Positions 10,404 through 21,156 of a stretch of 64,000 nt of DNA are shown piece by piece. The position numbers were made by a program, and so were the translations under genes. The stretch comes from Petunia secreta (Eukaryota > Streptophyta > Magnoliopsida > Solanales > Solanaceae), in NCBI GenBank assembly GCA_029990175.1, contig JARKIP010000064.1, positions 12,294,001-12,358,000 on the forward strand, written 5' to 3'. The number at the start of each line of letters is the position of its first letter. Within the stretch, counting starts at the first letter, position 1. Below the pieces are notes generated by a model, which ran no database searches, was not told the DNA's origin, and was given only the letters and a program-made list of their open reading frames with translations.

Positions 10404-13400
10404 TGCTTGCTTTACTTTTATTTTTTTTATTTTTTGTTAATTACTATTTTTATGGTTGTATATTACTTTGGGTTATTCTTGGGATTGCAGGTTCATGTAA
10501 TGTCGAGTTTAAGTGTGGGGTGTCCTCACCCTTGCCTAATATTGATGACCTGTTGAGGGAAGTCTGAGTACCCCTTGCTCTACGGACGCTTGGTGGGTTC
10601 GTAATGGAGATGGTGCCACTACTCGCGCCAAAGGCTAGGTCGTTTAGCCTTCAGGGAAGTTCTTTAACTCTTGTACTTTATTATTTACCACACTGATTAC
10701 ATTGCTTGATTTTAAGTGTGGGGTGGGAAACTTCCAAAATTTTGAGGTTATGGATGATTGTACCTTTAGGTAGTTAATTTTAGGAATTTTTATTTTTGTC
10801 AATTGACTTTATTTTTATTTGTTTCTTGCTTTATTATATAAAAAAATGAAAAATAAAACCAATGAAAAATTTCAAAAGGATTTTCTTTTTAGTTTTAGTA
10901 GTGGTACAGTCATCCACCCCATGGTTTTTCTTATGGCCTCGGTTCTTTTCAACCGGGAGGCCTTTGAACCGGGTAGTTTTTTATTTTTTTTCTTTTTAGG
11001 ATTAGAGTAGTTAGTTATAGGTGGCCCTAGACGAAAGAAATAGGTGGAATGCTAGGTGCCTTTTATTTGTTTGATACCGATGTACTTGGACTTGAGCATG
11101 TGCTATTTGTCGTGTCTTTGGTTTTAAATTGTGATGCATGCCTAGAAAAAATGGAATGACCCCCTTGAGACGCTTGAGTCCACTCACTTGACTTTGTTGT
11201 GAACCTTTGTGCATTAGTGCTTAAATTCCCACAAGTTGCACCTTATTTGTTTGATTGAGAGTTGTGATGGAGCAATTTTGTGTGGACTGTGTGCAATGTG
11301 TGATGTGAGGCATATTCTTATTGTGTTCCATGTTTGCATATTGGTGTCTAGAACTTGCCCCGTGTGTGTGCAAAGCGAAATCCTAGGTTTGCTCTAGTCG
11401 GGAGATGATACAGGCCTTCTTGGATAAGTCTTTTACCTTGATTTGCCTACCCTTATATGCACCCTTGATTGTTGTGATCCCTTTGACCTTTTGTTGGCAC
11501 TCACACCGCAAGCCTATCCACTTGTTCCTATTTGCCTTCTTTTGACCATTTACTCCTTACGCACTTTAATTGATAATTTTATATAATTGTGGAGTTTGCG
11601 GTTGAAGTATTGGGAGGTTTTTTAGTGGAACCAAAGAGGGGAATACTTAATAAATTGTGAAGTAGTTGAAGGAGCATTGCCAAGGTTTGGAAAGAATAGA
11701 ATTTAAAAAAACAAATGAAAAAAAAAGCTGGAAAAGATTGAAAAAAGAAAAAAGAAAAGAAATGAATTTCCATCCTTGCTAGTGTTGTAAAAAATTGCTA
11801 CTTGTTGAAAAAGGTGTGTGTGAAATTTGTTGGGTGGTGAATTGGGTGGCTTTGAGGAGATATGTGCTTAAATTGAATGTGATGTATTAAAATGCTTAGG
11901 GAGGTAGTCACTATTACCCATATTTATACTACCAGCCCCTTAGCCTACATTACAACCCTTTAAAGTCCTAGTTAATATCGATTGAAGTGAGCCTACATTA
12001 GTGGAGTCCTACACTACGGGCAAGCCTATGGTACATCGTGTGTGACATGGGAACTTTTCATGAGAGTGAGCGAGTTCTTTCTATGCTATTGTCCCCATTC
12101 CATTCTTGATATTCATTTTTGTGTGTGATATTTGGGGGACACTCTCTTGCTTCACTGTTTGGTGAGGGCACATGGTTTGCATGAGATAGGTGAAGTCGTG
12201 GCTTTTTGGTTGAGCAGATAGGTGTGACCTTGTGGGAGCATGGTTGCAATGAGTCGAGTTTGTGCATTTGAGTTGTCTTGGGGTGGTTGTGCTCATGTTT
12301 TGATGTTTGATATATTATTGGCATGTTTGTTGGGCCCATAGTAGTCATGTATGCACTTGTTCAATGGTCGGTATCAACCATAGTCATAGGCAGACCTGTT
12401 CTACCTAGGTTAGGAAGTTATTTGTAATTGCTCGGGGGCGAGCAAAGGTTCAAGTGTGGGGTGGTGATGGTTGGCATTTTATGCCAATATTTCCTTAATA
12501 GTTCCTCGCGTTTGAGTACTTTATTCACTCGTTTTCTAGTTGACGAATGTGATTTTGCACTGATTTTTTGTCGTGTGACTTGTAGGTTTTTGTGAGGTGC
12601 AATTGGAGCTTTGAAGAGCATAATCGAGCAAGAAAAGATTGAATTTGGATTGAGAATTGGATCGAGCACGCGAAGGCACGGAACGAAGCAAGCTGCGAAC
12701 GACGAAAGCAGAGAAATTAGCCTGGCGCTATAGGTGGCGCAGGGCGCCCACTACAGCGCCCAGTGTGAGCGCGGTTTGGGCCGCGGGGCGCCCACTGCAG
12801 CGCCAAACTTTCTTCCGCATTTTGGAACGTGGGGCATGGCCGTTACGTGCAAGATTCGACGTCCTCTGCTTGGTTCCATGCGGTTTGAGGCGCGGGGCAC
12901 CTGCTATAGCGCCCGTAGAGCGTTTTTGGAAGTCCTATTTCATCTAGGCATAGGCGTAACTAATTGCTAGGCTTTTGTAAACATTATAAATACTCTTCTG
13001 CTTAGTTTTTGATAGGAGTTCAGACTTTGGAGCAAGTTTTGGAGGAGAGAGGAGGAGTCCTAGATGTCTTCTAAACAAGTTCTTTTTCTCTTTTTCTTAT
13101 TCTTCTATTTTAATTCTATAGTTTGTTCGTTCAAGGGTTAGAGTAGATATATGAAAGTTGATGTTTGAAAGTTGATATCTATATATTGATTTACCATTAC
13201 GGATTGTTTATTCTTTCTTGAGCCTAATTGTTTGGTTATTGAGGCCTTATAATTGAACACTATCTGCAGTTTACAAGTTGAACCCGACTGAGGGAATTTG
13301 TAAACGCAATAAGAAAGAGTAGGGCTAGATTGTGAACCTGGGCATCGGGTAACCAATTTGTGAGTAGGATAGACATATACTTGCTCGCCTAGCTTAACTA

Positions 13401-13832
13401 ATCACAGAATTCGTTAATACGTGCACGTGATTCAACACATAGACATATAGGGATTGGAGTAGCCTGCATAGACCGTGAAGAATCGAAAGGTTTTCACGGG
13501 TACATTTAACCTGTAGTTAGAAATCCAGAAAATCAAGAAGTAGAATCAACTGAAAAACTCAACTGGATTGTTTGTAGCTCTGATCCTGGACCGTTTCTCC
13601 ATTATTGATAACGACCTATAATTTGCTCTCTATTACTTGACTTCAATTACTTGTTTTTAATTATTTCCTTTAGTTAGTAACTTTCAAAACCATCATTGAA
13701 AAAGATCCCTGAATAGTTTTTAAGAAATTGTTTGCTAGGATTCAGTCTGAATAGTCCTCGTGGGAACGATACTCTACTTATCCCTTTATTACTTGTCGAC
13801 CACATATACTTGTGTGTGCGTTGGGAGCAACA
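10404..13832 (+). repeat. LTR copy 3 of the array
   Basis: Full-length LTR (about 3.43 kb), start TGCTTGCTTTAC, end GGGAGCAACA. TATA box at 12985-12992. To its right the sequence changes at once to the leader of the minus-strand gypsy element, so this is the right edge of the array. Confidence 0.65.
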
Positions 13833-14002
13833 ATAAGGATAAAAATCAAAAGATAAAAAGAACGATAGGAGAGCGAGACACGTCTCGAACTCCCTACAAG
13901 GTAACCACGGAGAAATCTTTCCGTGATACCCTCGTATTGGCGTCAAGAAGGACCTATGATATACAACCACCGTCGAGTCGCACCCGGGACTCGCAAGTAG
14001 AA
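13833..14002 (-). other. Leader of the minus-strand gypsy element, part 2
   Basis: Noncoding sequence between the array edge and the LTR at 14003. On the minus strand it would follow the LTR and precede 292-618. I did not find a standard primer binding site starting TGG, so the exact LTR end is uncertain and this part could belong to the LTR. Confidence 0.4.
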
Positions 14003-14654
14003 TGATCGGGTGTTGGTTCGATAATCAACTAGGATCCGCTAGTGAATTCAAGCCAACCAAAAGGGTTTCTTCATAAACAAGAGTTCAACTCTATTCATCA
14101 TTCTACAATATTCAAGGTAAGCTAAGGTTTGATGAAGCTAAGTGAAGTCTATTTCACTTATAAAAATAAAAGCCCTAAAATACCCCCAAAGTGGGTTTAA
14201 ATAATAAAGGTCATGTAGGGCTATAATAGTCAAAGCATAGCATAAAAACTAGAAATCCCGCAAGGCTTCAAAGCACTGGGTGGTCCGCCCCCTTGCACTA
14301 GGCGCCCCCGCCTAGTTGTTCACAATGCTGAAGGACAAGGTAGGTGCCCCACTAGGCGGTCCGCCCACTTAGTAGGCAGCCGAAAGTCCAGAGAGCTGAC
14401 AAAAAGTAGGCGGTCCGCCTAGTTGAGTAGGCGGTCCGCCCATTCCTGGGGGTTCTTCAATTGCTTCCAAACGTGCCCCGGATGCCTCTCCAAGTAGCCT
14501 AGGTGATCCCCCATCCATGGCACTCCAAAGCATGATCTTCAAGCCGCTCTCGGAGCCTTCTTCTATGTCCCTCCAAGTCAAGTGGAGATGAGTGTCTTGA
14601 ATCAACTTGGCTTGACTTCTAGTGAACGGCCTTGAGGTAGTATGCCCCGCATCA
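14003..14654 (-). repeat. 5' LTR of the minus-strand gypsy element
   Basis: On the minus strand it begins TGATGCGGGGCATACTACC at 14654 and probably ends ACACCCGATCA at 14003 (TG...CA). It contains several copies of the near-palindrome GGCGGTCCGCC (about 14360-14450). The partner LTR lies outside the window, so the 5-bp duplication (outer flank AATAG) cannot be checked. It belongs with the gag fragment at 1-291. Confidence 0.5.
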
Positions 14655-14716
14655 AATAGTGACTAACATAGAATATAGTGGGGTAACTAAAGACGTTTGT
14701 ACCAATTAGCATGGAA

Positions 14717-14747
14717 TACACGTGCAAAGTATGTGTCCAAAAACTAG
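14717..14747 (+). mobile_element. Helitron-like 3' terminus
   Basis: A short hairpin (ATACACGTGC AAA GTATGTGT, imperfect) is followed 5-6 bases later by CTAG and then T. This is the standard layout of a Helitron 3' end, where insertion occurs between A and T. The 5' end (TC) is not seen: the gypsy LTR edge at 14654 lies only 60 bp away, so the gypsy element probably inserted into this Helitron. Confidence 0.45.
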
Positions 14748-15513
14748 TTATTATAAAATCATGTCCTCTAAAATACCAAATGTCATATTACCAATTTACC
14801 CCTTTTAAACTTACGCCGCCTTAAAAGCTTAAACTAAGTAAAACATCAAATATGTGTGCAACCTTTGCCACAGAGAACCGTTCAGTATCACCACCAAATG
14901 TGCCTTTTCTGAACAACAACATAGAGGAAGAGGTGCTCCCACAAGTATAGATGTGAAAAGATGTGTTCCTTCACAACAGAACCACATTTATTATTTATAC
15001 TTCCAACAAAACGTTGGCCAACCCATATCTGATATTCATAGCACGAGTTCTTCATCTATTTCTTTCGAATTCTAGGACGCCGCGCCATTTTACTTCCACC
15101 GATCGCATTCAGGTTTGGCTAGACTCTTCTCTATTGCTAATGGTTTTTATTGCAATAAATTTCCTCCAAATTAGAACTTATTAATTGATGTGATGCTTCT
15201 TTTCTTTGGTTTTCTTTACATCTCTTTCAATTCATTAGTTAGTTAAGATATATCCATGTGGGTTTTGTATTGTTTTTAGAGAATTCAGTGGTTGCTGGAT
15301 TCTTATTTCCAATGTTACTGCATAGACAAATTTTTTTCTTATCTAAACATTAATCTGTTACACACGTGTTTATATTGCTTACTCATACCGGAAGAACATA
15401 TTTTAATTGACGTGACTATTAAGATATGTTGTTAACCAACACCGTCGAAACTATCAGTATACTAACAAAATTAAGCATGCTTGTATTTAGGATTCATACT
15501 ATAGGTTCACTGC
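14748..15513. other. Intergenic stretch, nothing recognised
   Basis: AT-rich sequence with only short unconvincing ORFs on both strands. No repeat ends or gene signals were recognised. Confidence 0.4.
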
Positions 15514-15816
15514 CAGGGGCGGCCCGACGAATTTTGTGGCCTAGAGCCAAACTTTAATGATGGGCTTTAATTATTCTAAAAGAAAATAATATATATAAAT
15601 TTGAACTCTATTTTTTTCCTTAAGCTTTTGTACTAATAAATTTTTTATATTCAATTTCTTTTAGTAAGTCTTTTGCAATTGATAACATAGACAATCCATT
15701 TAATATCGCTTGAGACATTGTTGATATTAGATTCTTAGATAAGATTTGTTCAATTTTATGTAACTTCTCACGTATCTTATTTTTTCACTTCAGATGACGT
15801 TTTTTTAACTTACATA

Positions 15817-16255
15817 CTACCTCAATCCCATTATAAGTGTCCATTTTACTTCTATTTTGTTCACGTCCACTAAGAAAAGTGACCTAATTTCTTTTTAGTC
15901 CATTCCAAAGTATCCCAAATTTACCATTATTTCTTTAACAAAATAATTTATATCTACACAAATATCAATGGCTTAGTTTAGACCACAAGTGTTAAAAACC
16001 TTTTTTTTATCAAACATTTGTCATGTCAAACAAGTTTATATAAATTAAAACGGATGGAGTATATATTTGACCACATTGTCCGTATTTACTAATCTCGAAT
16101 ACCAAACTTAAGGACAATTATTTATTTCTTACATCTTTTATTGCATGGGTAAGATTAGAAAAGAATAATTAAATATTCATTGATTTTGTAAAGTGAGACT
16201 TTCTTTGTCAAAAATAAAAAGAGAAAAACAAATACTTATTAAAAAATGGAGGTAG
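15817..16255. mobile_element. Stowaway-like MITE nested in the hAT element
   Basis: Begins CTACCTCAATCCCATTATAA and ends AATAAAAAATGGAGGTAG-like sequence; the ends are inverted copies and are flanked by TA on both sides (15815-15816, 16256-16257). An internal AACGGATGGAG followed by TA at 16060-16061 could instead be the right end of a shorter, 243-bp element. AT-rich, noncoding. Confidence 0.5.
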
Positions 16256-16324
16256 TATAACTTATTAAGTATAACAAAAAAGGGGCCCCCAAATGCGGAG
16301 CCTAAAGGGGCAAAGTGTACTAAA

Positions 16325-16728
16325 GGCCACTTTTGCTACTGGTCTTTGGGCACAGATCACTAATTCCAAAATATTTAGTTTGTGGCTACTTTCGCTTAAA
16401 AGATAGAACTTCAGTCCAGGGGCCGGATTGAACTTCAGTCCAGGGCTATATGGATTGAAGTTCACTCCTTAAAGGCAGAACTTCAGTTCAGGGCCATGTT
16501 GACTGAAGTTCAGTCCAGTCCTTAAAGATGGAACTTCAGTCCAAGGCTATATGGACTGAAGTTCAGTCCTTAAAGATGGAACTTCAGTCCAGGGGCCGTA
16601 TGGACTGAACTTCAGTCAATGATCAGAACTTAAGTCAATGTTTATTTAGTAAAGGCCCAAAAGTGACCTCTAGTGTAGGATCAAAGAAAATAGTGACCTC
16701 AAACCAAATACCGGTGTTAAAAGTGGCC
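16325..16728. mobile_element. Small inverted-repeat element with an array of palindromic ACTTCAGT motifs
   Basis: Ends read GGCCACTTTTGCTACTGGTC and, on the other strand, GGCCACTTTTAACACCGGTA: a clear inverted repeat. Between them (about 16405-16625) are five or so spaced copies of GAACTTCAGTCCA and its inverse TGGACTGAAGTTC, sometimes fused into GGACTGAAGTTCAGTCC. Flanking duplications were not found. The long inverted repeats and motif array recall the MULEs at 19411 and 36039, but family membership is not shown. Confidence 0.4.
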
Positions 16729-17026
16729 GCTGGACAAAATTTTTACAGCCTAAAGCGGTGGCTTTACTTGTGGCTTTACTTGCCTTAGGGGAGGCCAGAC
16801 CCTGTTCACTGTGAAGATTGTTGAGCTTCTAAAGAAATATGAGCCAAGATATTGTCGCTGGGAAAAATGCTTCAAGAAAGTTGATATTTTAGAGTTCGGG
16901 TTGAAGTAATTGCTGGAAAAAGGCATACGTCTGCAGTACTTTTTGATGCGTCGACAGATCTCTTAGGAGTGCAATACCGAATGGGTTCAATCCAATGGTG
17001 ACAAGGTTAGAAAGTTTTATATTTAA

Positions 17027-17341
17027 ATGAAGATATACATTCCTATGTGCCATAAATCAAAACCTAACATATGCCCCCCATATAAAATGCCGCAGAAGGA
17101 AGAATCTTCATTTTATCGGAAATTGATCTTGAGTAACGATAAGGAATTTCGTTTCCTGTTCAGGATTGATAGGAAAAAGCAAGGGAGTTTAATGGTTGAA
17201 GAGATACATAAAGCTGAAAATATTGATGCAATTGAAATTGTGGAAGATGAGAAATTAGCAAAGAGACAAAGAAAGAAGACAAAGACAATGACGATGAACG
17301 CCCAATTACTAAGAAAAAAATTCAAAGTTGGGGAAAATTAG
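17027..17341 (+). CDS. Hypothetical 104-residue ORF
   Basis: An open frame with a basic, Lys/Arg-rich C-terminal half (LAKRQRKKTKT) that could act as a nuclear signal, and an N-terminal part (SSFYRKLILSNDKEFRF) with no family that I recognise. Another open-looking stretch lies just upstream (16810-16910) in a broken frame. It may be an exon relic of a captured gene, since it lies left of a Helitron-like 3' end at 18287, or chance. Confidence 0.2.
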   Translation: MKIYIPMCHKSKPNICPPYKMPQKEESSFYRKLILSNDKEFRFLFRIDRKKQGSLMVEEIHKAENIDAIEIVEDEKLAKRQRKKTKTMTMNAQLLRKKFKVGEN

Positions 17342-18258
17342 ATGGCTTTATGTCACTTACATTGACTATGGAGTTATTGTATTGTATTATTGAGGCAGTA
17401 TTTGTCGATGTAGTGTCATTTACTATTTTTTCAAATAATAGAGCAACTTGTGCTTGGTATATCATTAAAATTGTTTGTATCCTTGCCTTTATCATTTTGA
17501 TCCTCAAATCTCCTAATACAATACTTGAGATCGTATTGCTTTTCCCAAATTATTCTCTTTGGTTACATATGCGTACAATCTTTACAGTGAAAGGACGTCA
17601 ACTCACTCTGTAGTATAGATAAAACTCCATTCCAAATAGGTTTAATTAATTAAAAGATTGACTATTTTCCTAAAGTTAGCATATCAGTTATTGATATTTT
17701 CTTTTCCCGTACAAATGTTAATATTAACTGCTACATAATATTACAGGATAACATTTACGTTGTTCAAATGGCATTCCAGGTAAAACAATATGTAATATAT
17801 GTAAGTGTATAAATATAGGAGAACGTGCATAAATTAATTGAAATATGGAAATATCCATTGCAGCGAATGCAGGGAAATAAACCATACTGGTAGATGGCAA
17901 ACTAAAACGACAACAAGTTATCCTACAAACATTATGTTATCAACAATTTTAGACTTTAGCGACAATTATTAACATCGTATAACAAATTGACCAGGTAACA
18001 AATGCAAATCAATTGCAATAAACTCAATATGTGATGAACATTTAAATACTCCTACTGAGTAATCATATTATTACGTGTGTTTTTTACTTCCTTAACTATT
18101 ACTATAATCAACGGGGCATACAATTTTAATTCCGCAATATTAGTTGTATTATACTTGGCTTTGATTTATGGTGCGCTATAAGAGTTTAGTTCTCCATGTA
18201 TAATATTAATAATATTTACTTAATTTTACAAAACAACGTGGCTACTAAACTCGGTATC
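17342..18258. other. AT-rich stretch, possibly the body of a Helitron
   Basis: No gene recognised. It precedes the Helitron-like end at 18259-18287, so part of it may belong to that element, but I cannot place a 5' TC end. Confidence 0.25.
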
Positions 18259-18287
18259 CACGTGCAATGCATGTGCCAAGGCACTAA
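18259..18287 (+). mobile_element. Helitron-like 3' terminus (CTAA variant)
   Basis: Hairpin CACGTGC AAT GCATGTG (18259-18275) followed 8 bases later by CTAA and T. Helitron 3' ends are CTRR, usually CTAG. The hairpin is better than the one at 14717, and the two ends share the ACGTGCAA core, so they are probably related families. Confidence 0.4.
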
Positions 18288-18810
18288 TCAACTAAAAAGA
18301 GCGAATGGGCAATTTCTCTTATGCTCGAAGCTTTAATTGAAGTGTTTGTGTTGGCATTTCGAAACAACATATTTAAAGTTAGATGAAACTATTATCGGAA
18401 TTTGATCAAAAAGTTTTTACAAGTTACGAAGGAGAGGTTGTGACGCGAAACAAGGTTTTTTTTTTTTTTTTTTTGGAGTTTGCGATTCAAATTGGGAAAT
18501 GAAAATTCTAGCAGTTCAGGCTGTGAATTCTGGGGGATTTACAAAAATATGACACTTTTGGTGCTTCGTCACAGATTTAGTCTCCATAATTTTACTAGCA
18601 ACAAGACATCTGTGGAAGCAAGACTTGGCAAGCACCAGGAGTCTACTAGTGCTAGATATTACTGTTAGCGCCAGGAGCTTCCCTTTAGGAGCTGCCAGGA
18701 ACTATTCTTGACGGGGGCCAAAATTGTAAAATATTTCTTAATGGGGGAAAAATAGTCCTAGCGGCCTATTTCGCACAAAAACTTGGTGGTTCTGGATCTC
18801 ACTTGTGTTT

Positions 18811-19390
18811 TAAAAAAAATTTCACTACATGTACCTGCATATCACTGGTTATGTCGTTTTGTCCCCACATATATATGGTTTAGCAAAATGGCCTCGGAGG
18901 CAGCACTTCAAGTTATAAATTGACAAGTGTTGCCTCATCGGAAAATATTAAGGGCAAGTGCTGCCTGCAAAGAAATCAAAGGGGCAAGTGCTGCCGAGGC
19001 AACACTTTAAGTTATCTATGAGAATATGGGAAGAGATAAAAGAGAAAGTGTTGCCTATGGAAGAGGGTGCCAAAATCAAGTGTTTTTAAGTGCTATCTAA
19101 GAGGCAACACTTACGACAAAGGGAGGGCGGGACAACACTTTCAGTTATCTGGAAGAATATGAAAAAAGATAAAAGTTCAAGTACTGTCTAAGGGGCATCA
19201 CTTACTAGAAAGAGGCAGCACTGATTAGAAAGGGAGAGGGCGGGATGCAGGGGCAATATAAGATTTCGTAGGAGTATTTCCGTCCAAAATTTATTCGTTA
19301 AAGTTAGAGAAGGTCATTCTTGCAAAACTACTTTGAATGGGGTCAATAAGGCAATCCACTGCCTATGGTGTCATAGTTTTGTAAATTCCA
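18811..19390. mobile_element. MULE C: short non-autonomous derivative
   Basis: Left end (AAAATTTCACTACATGTACC, then GGTTATGTCGTTTTGTCCCC and TAGCAAAATGGCC) matches the right end of MULE B on the opposite strand. Right end, read on the minus strand (GGAATTTACAAAACTATGAC, TTGCAAGAATGACC), matches the left end of MULE B. Its core is an array of the B-type motif (AAGTG.TGCC / GGCAACACTT), best at 18985-19008. No coding sequence and no 9-bp duplication found. It ends about 12 bp left of the MULE A duplication, so the two elements abut. Confidence 0.55.
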
Positions 19391-19906
19391 TCCAAGGCTA
19401 TTTGGAACGGCTGAATTGCAGAAATATGCTACGAGAACAAATAGTTTTAATAAATGCCCTTGCTAACAGTGGTTCAGCATAAATGCTCTATATTAATGAA
19501 AAAAATTTCGAGACGAAAATACCCCTAACAACCAATAAAAAGACCCGCCCATATCCCTCCCCTTCTTTTTCCCATTTACGCGATCAACAAACCCTAAAAA
19601 CTCATACCTTTTACAGGTTCTTCCGTTCAAAAGAAGATTCAAGGTAAGATTTCTTCACATTGCTATTAGCTTTTACTAAAAGTTCCATTAGTTTCTTTAC
19701 AATTTCATTTAAATTATGCTTAATTTTGCTTTAAATTCTATATAAACCAAACGAGCTATGAAGTTTATTCATAATAATCCAAAAAATATGTTATATAAAA
19801 GCACATGAAATTAAATTGATTGCACTAATTATAATATGCAGTTTCATAAAAATTAATTAATCTGTATTAATTGTAGAAAGTGTATAAATTCTCTAAAATC
19901 TTTCCT

Positions 19907-20630
19907 ATTGCCAAGACTTCAAACACATTTTCCATGCGGACTTACAGAGAAAGTCTCTAAAAAATTTGGTTATTGCCAAGACTTCAAGCTCTGGTGCAAT
20001 TAGCACACGTTACAGAGTGTTGGTTATTGCCAATAATTTAAGCCCTGTTGCAAGGGTAAACTTCTCTGCAACTCTTGGCTTATTGCCAAGAGTTTAATCT
20101 TTGGTGCAATCGGCACCCTACATAGACTTCTTTCCTATTGGCAAGACTCTATGACCTGTTGCAATGGGCAACTTGCAGAGAAAATCTCTGAGTTGCAACT
20201 CTAGTGTAATGGGCACCTTGGAGAGACTTCTTGGCTATGGCCAAGACTTTAAGTTCTGTTGTAATAGGAAACTTGCAGAGACTTTCTCTGCAAGTCTTGG
20301 CAATAGCTAAGATTTTAGCCCTGTTGCAATGGGAAACTTGCAGATAAAATCTTTGCAAGTCTTGGCTATTGCCAAGAGTTGCAGCTCTAATGCAATGGGC
20401 GACTTGTAGAGACTTCTTGCCTATTGCCAAGACTTTAAGCCTTATTACAATTGGGAACTTGCAGAAAAGTCTCTGCAAGTCTCGGCTATTGCCAAGAGTT
20501 GCAGATATAGTGCAGTGGGCACCTTGGAGAGACTTCTTGGCTTTTGTCAATAATTTAAGTCTTGTTGCAATGACCAACTTGCAGATAAAGCCTCTGCAAG
20601 TCTTGGCCATGCCCAAGACTTTTACCTCAA
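19907..20630. repeat. Left hairpin-motif array of MULE A
   Basis: About a dozen half-units, period roughly 60 bp, built of two adjacent dyads. The first is CTTGCAGAGA..TCTCTGCAAG (perfect at 20272-20281 and 20285-20294). The second is AAGTCTTGGC-TATT-GCCAAGACTT (good copies at 20361-20376 and 20598-20621). Each is followed by TTTAAG and then (T)GTTGCAAT. Units occur in both orientations. The long minus-strand ORF here (20149-20733) is only the array read through and has the same internal repeats. Confidence 0.75.
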
Positions 20631-20776
20631 GTCCAACAGAAAAGGGCAACACTTTTACCCAGCATTCCCTTTCAATATACCATGATTCTGCTTCTAAATA
20701 AGCGATTTTTGTATGAAAATCTAAGCATATCATTCGTATTCATTATGTGCAGGATTAACACTACGACAATGCGCAT

Positions 20777-21156
20777 GTACATAGCTTCTAATAGGAAATG
20801 GGATGCAAACAACAAATATATCAACCATGACATAAAGTTGATATTTTTCAAAGACGGTATAACCTACCAGACATTTAAAAAAAAATTGTAATGCTCTAAG
20901 CATCAACACTGATGAAAGTGAAGCAAAGATAAGGTTTAACACCAATATGGAAATGTGCAAAGGCATGATGGTAACAAATGATCAAGAACTTATCACCTGT
21001 ATGTATCTGCTGAAGAGTGATGAGAATTTCATAAAATCATGCTTCATAGTAGAAGTTATCAAAATGAATGTCCCGTCAAGTAACACTACCACCACAACCA
21101 CAAGTATATGCGAATTCTTTATGAATGAAGCTGACCATAGCATGGTGTTGCATTAA
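20777..21156 (+). pseudogene. MuDR-type transposase, N-terminal remnant (MULE A)
   Basis: Two overlapping frames read like the N-terminal ubiquitin-fold-like region of plant MULE transposases: MYIASNRKWD and a DGITYQTFKKKL segment, then after a frame change NTDESEAKIRFNTNMEMCKG, TNDQELITCMYLL and CFIVEVIKM. The order (basic strand, hydrophobic strand, RFNTNM, ND.EL, FIVEV) is the one I know for these proteins. The break lies in a run of nine A at about 20876-20885, a likely slippage indel. A splice acceptor (GTGCAG) precedes at about 20750. The zinc-binding region, catalytic DDE core and SWIM domain are absent. Confidence 0.6.

Larger units (their letters stand above)
619..13832 (+). mobile_element. 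Tandem array of a large-LTR, short-internal retrotransposon (LTR-int-LTR-int-LTR)
   Basis: Three long repeats end in the same GGGAGCAACA at 4642, 9236 and 13832, giving a period of about 4595 bp. Each of the first two ends is followed within about 7-10 bases by a primer binding site of the TGGCGCCGTTGCCGGGGA type, which fixes the LTR ends. The LTRs are about 3.43 kb (the first is longer because of an insertion) and the internal regions about 1.15 kb. The only ORF is a zinc-finger/coiled-coil protein; no protease, reverse transcriptase or integrase is seen, so the family must use enzymes from a partner. The primer site and the finger spacing suggest the Athila/Tat branch of Ty3/gypsy. The structure fits TR-GAG or LARD type non-autonomous elements. 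No 5-bp target duplication is visible: left flank ends TGATA, right flank begins ATAAG, sharing only ATA. Confidence 0.7.
15514..16804 (+). mobile_element. hAT-like non-autonomous element with 8-bp target duplication
   Basis: Starts CAGGGGCGGCCC and ends GGCCAGACCCTG. The ends share the CAGGG terminus and an imperfect inverted repeat beyond it. The flanks are TTCACTGC on the left (15506-15513) and TTCACTGT on the right (16805-16812), an 8-bp duplication with one change, as expected for hAT. No transposase is present. Two smaller elements are nested inside (15817-16255 and 16325-16728). A second fragment with the same type of end lies at 47285-47367. Confidence 0.65.

Noticed and set aside
18811..19390. 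Exact ends and 9-bp duplication for MULE C
   Set aside because: Flanks CTTGTGTTT and TCCAAGGCT do not match, so no duplication is claimed.
19907..20630. CRISPR-like array of regularly spaced palindromic repeats
   Set aside because: Units are degenerate, alternate in orientation, lack unique spacers of fixed length, and lie inside a MULE in a eukaryotic genome.
20149..20733. 194-residue minus-strand ORF (and the plus-strand ORF at 20369-20701)
   Set aside because: Both strands are open only because the hairpin-motif array is read through; the translated text repeats with the array and has no start context or family.
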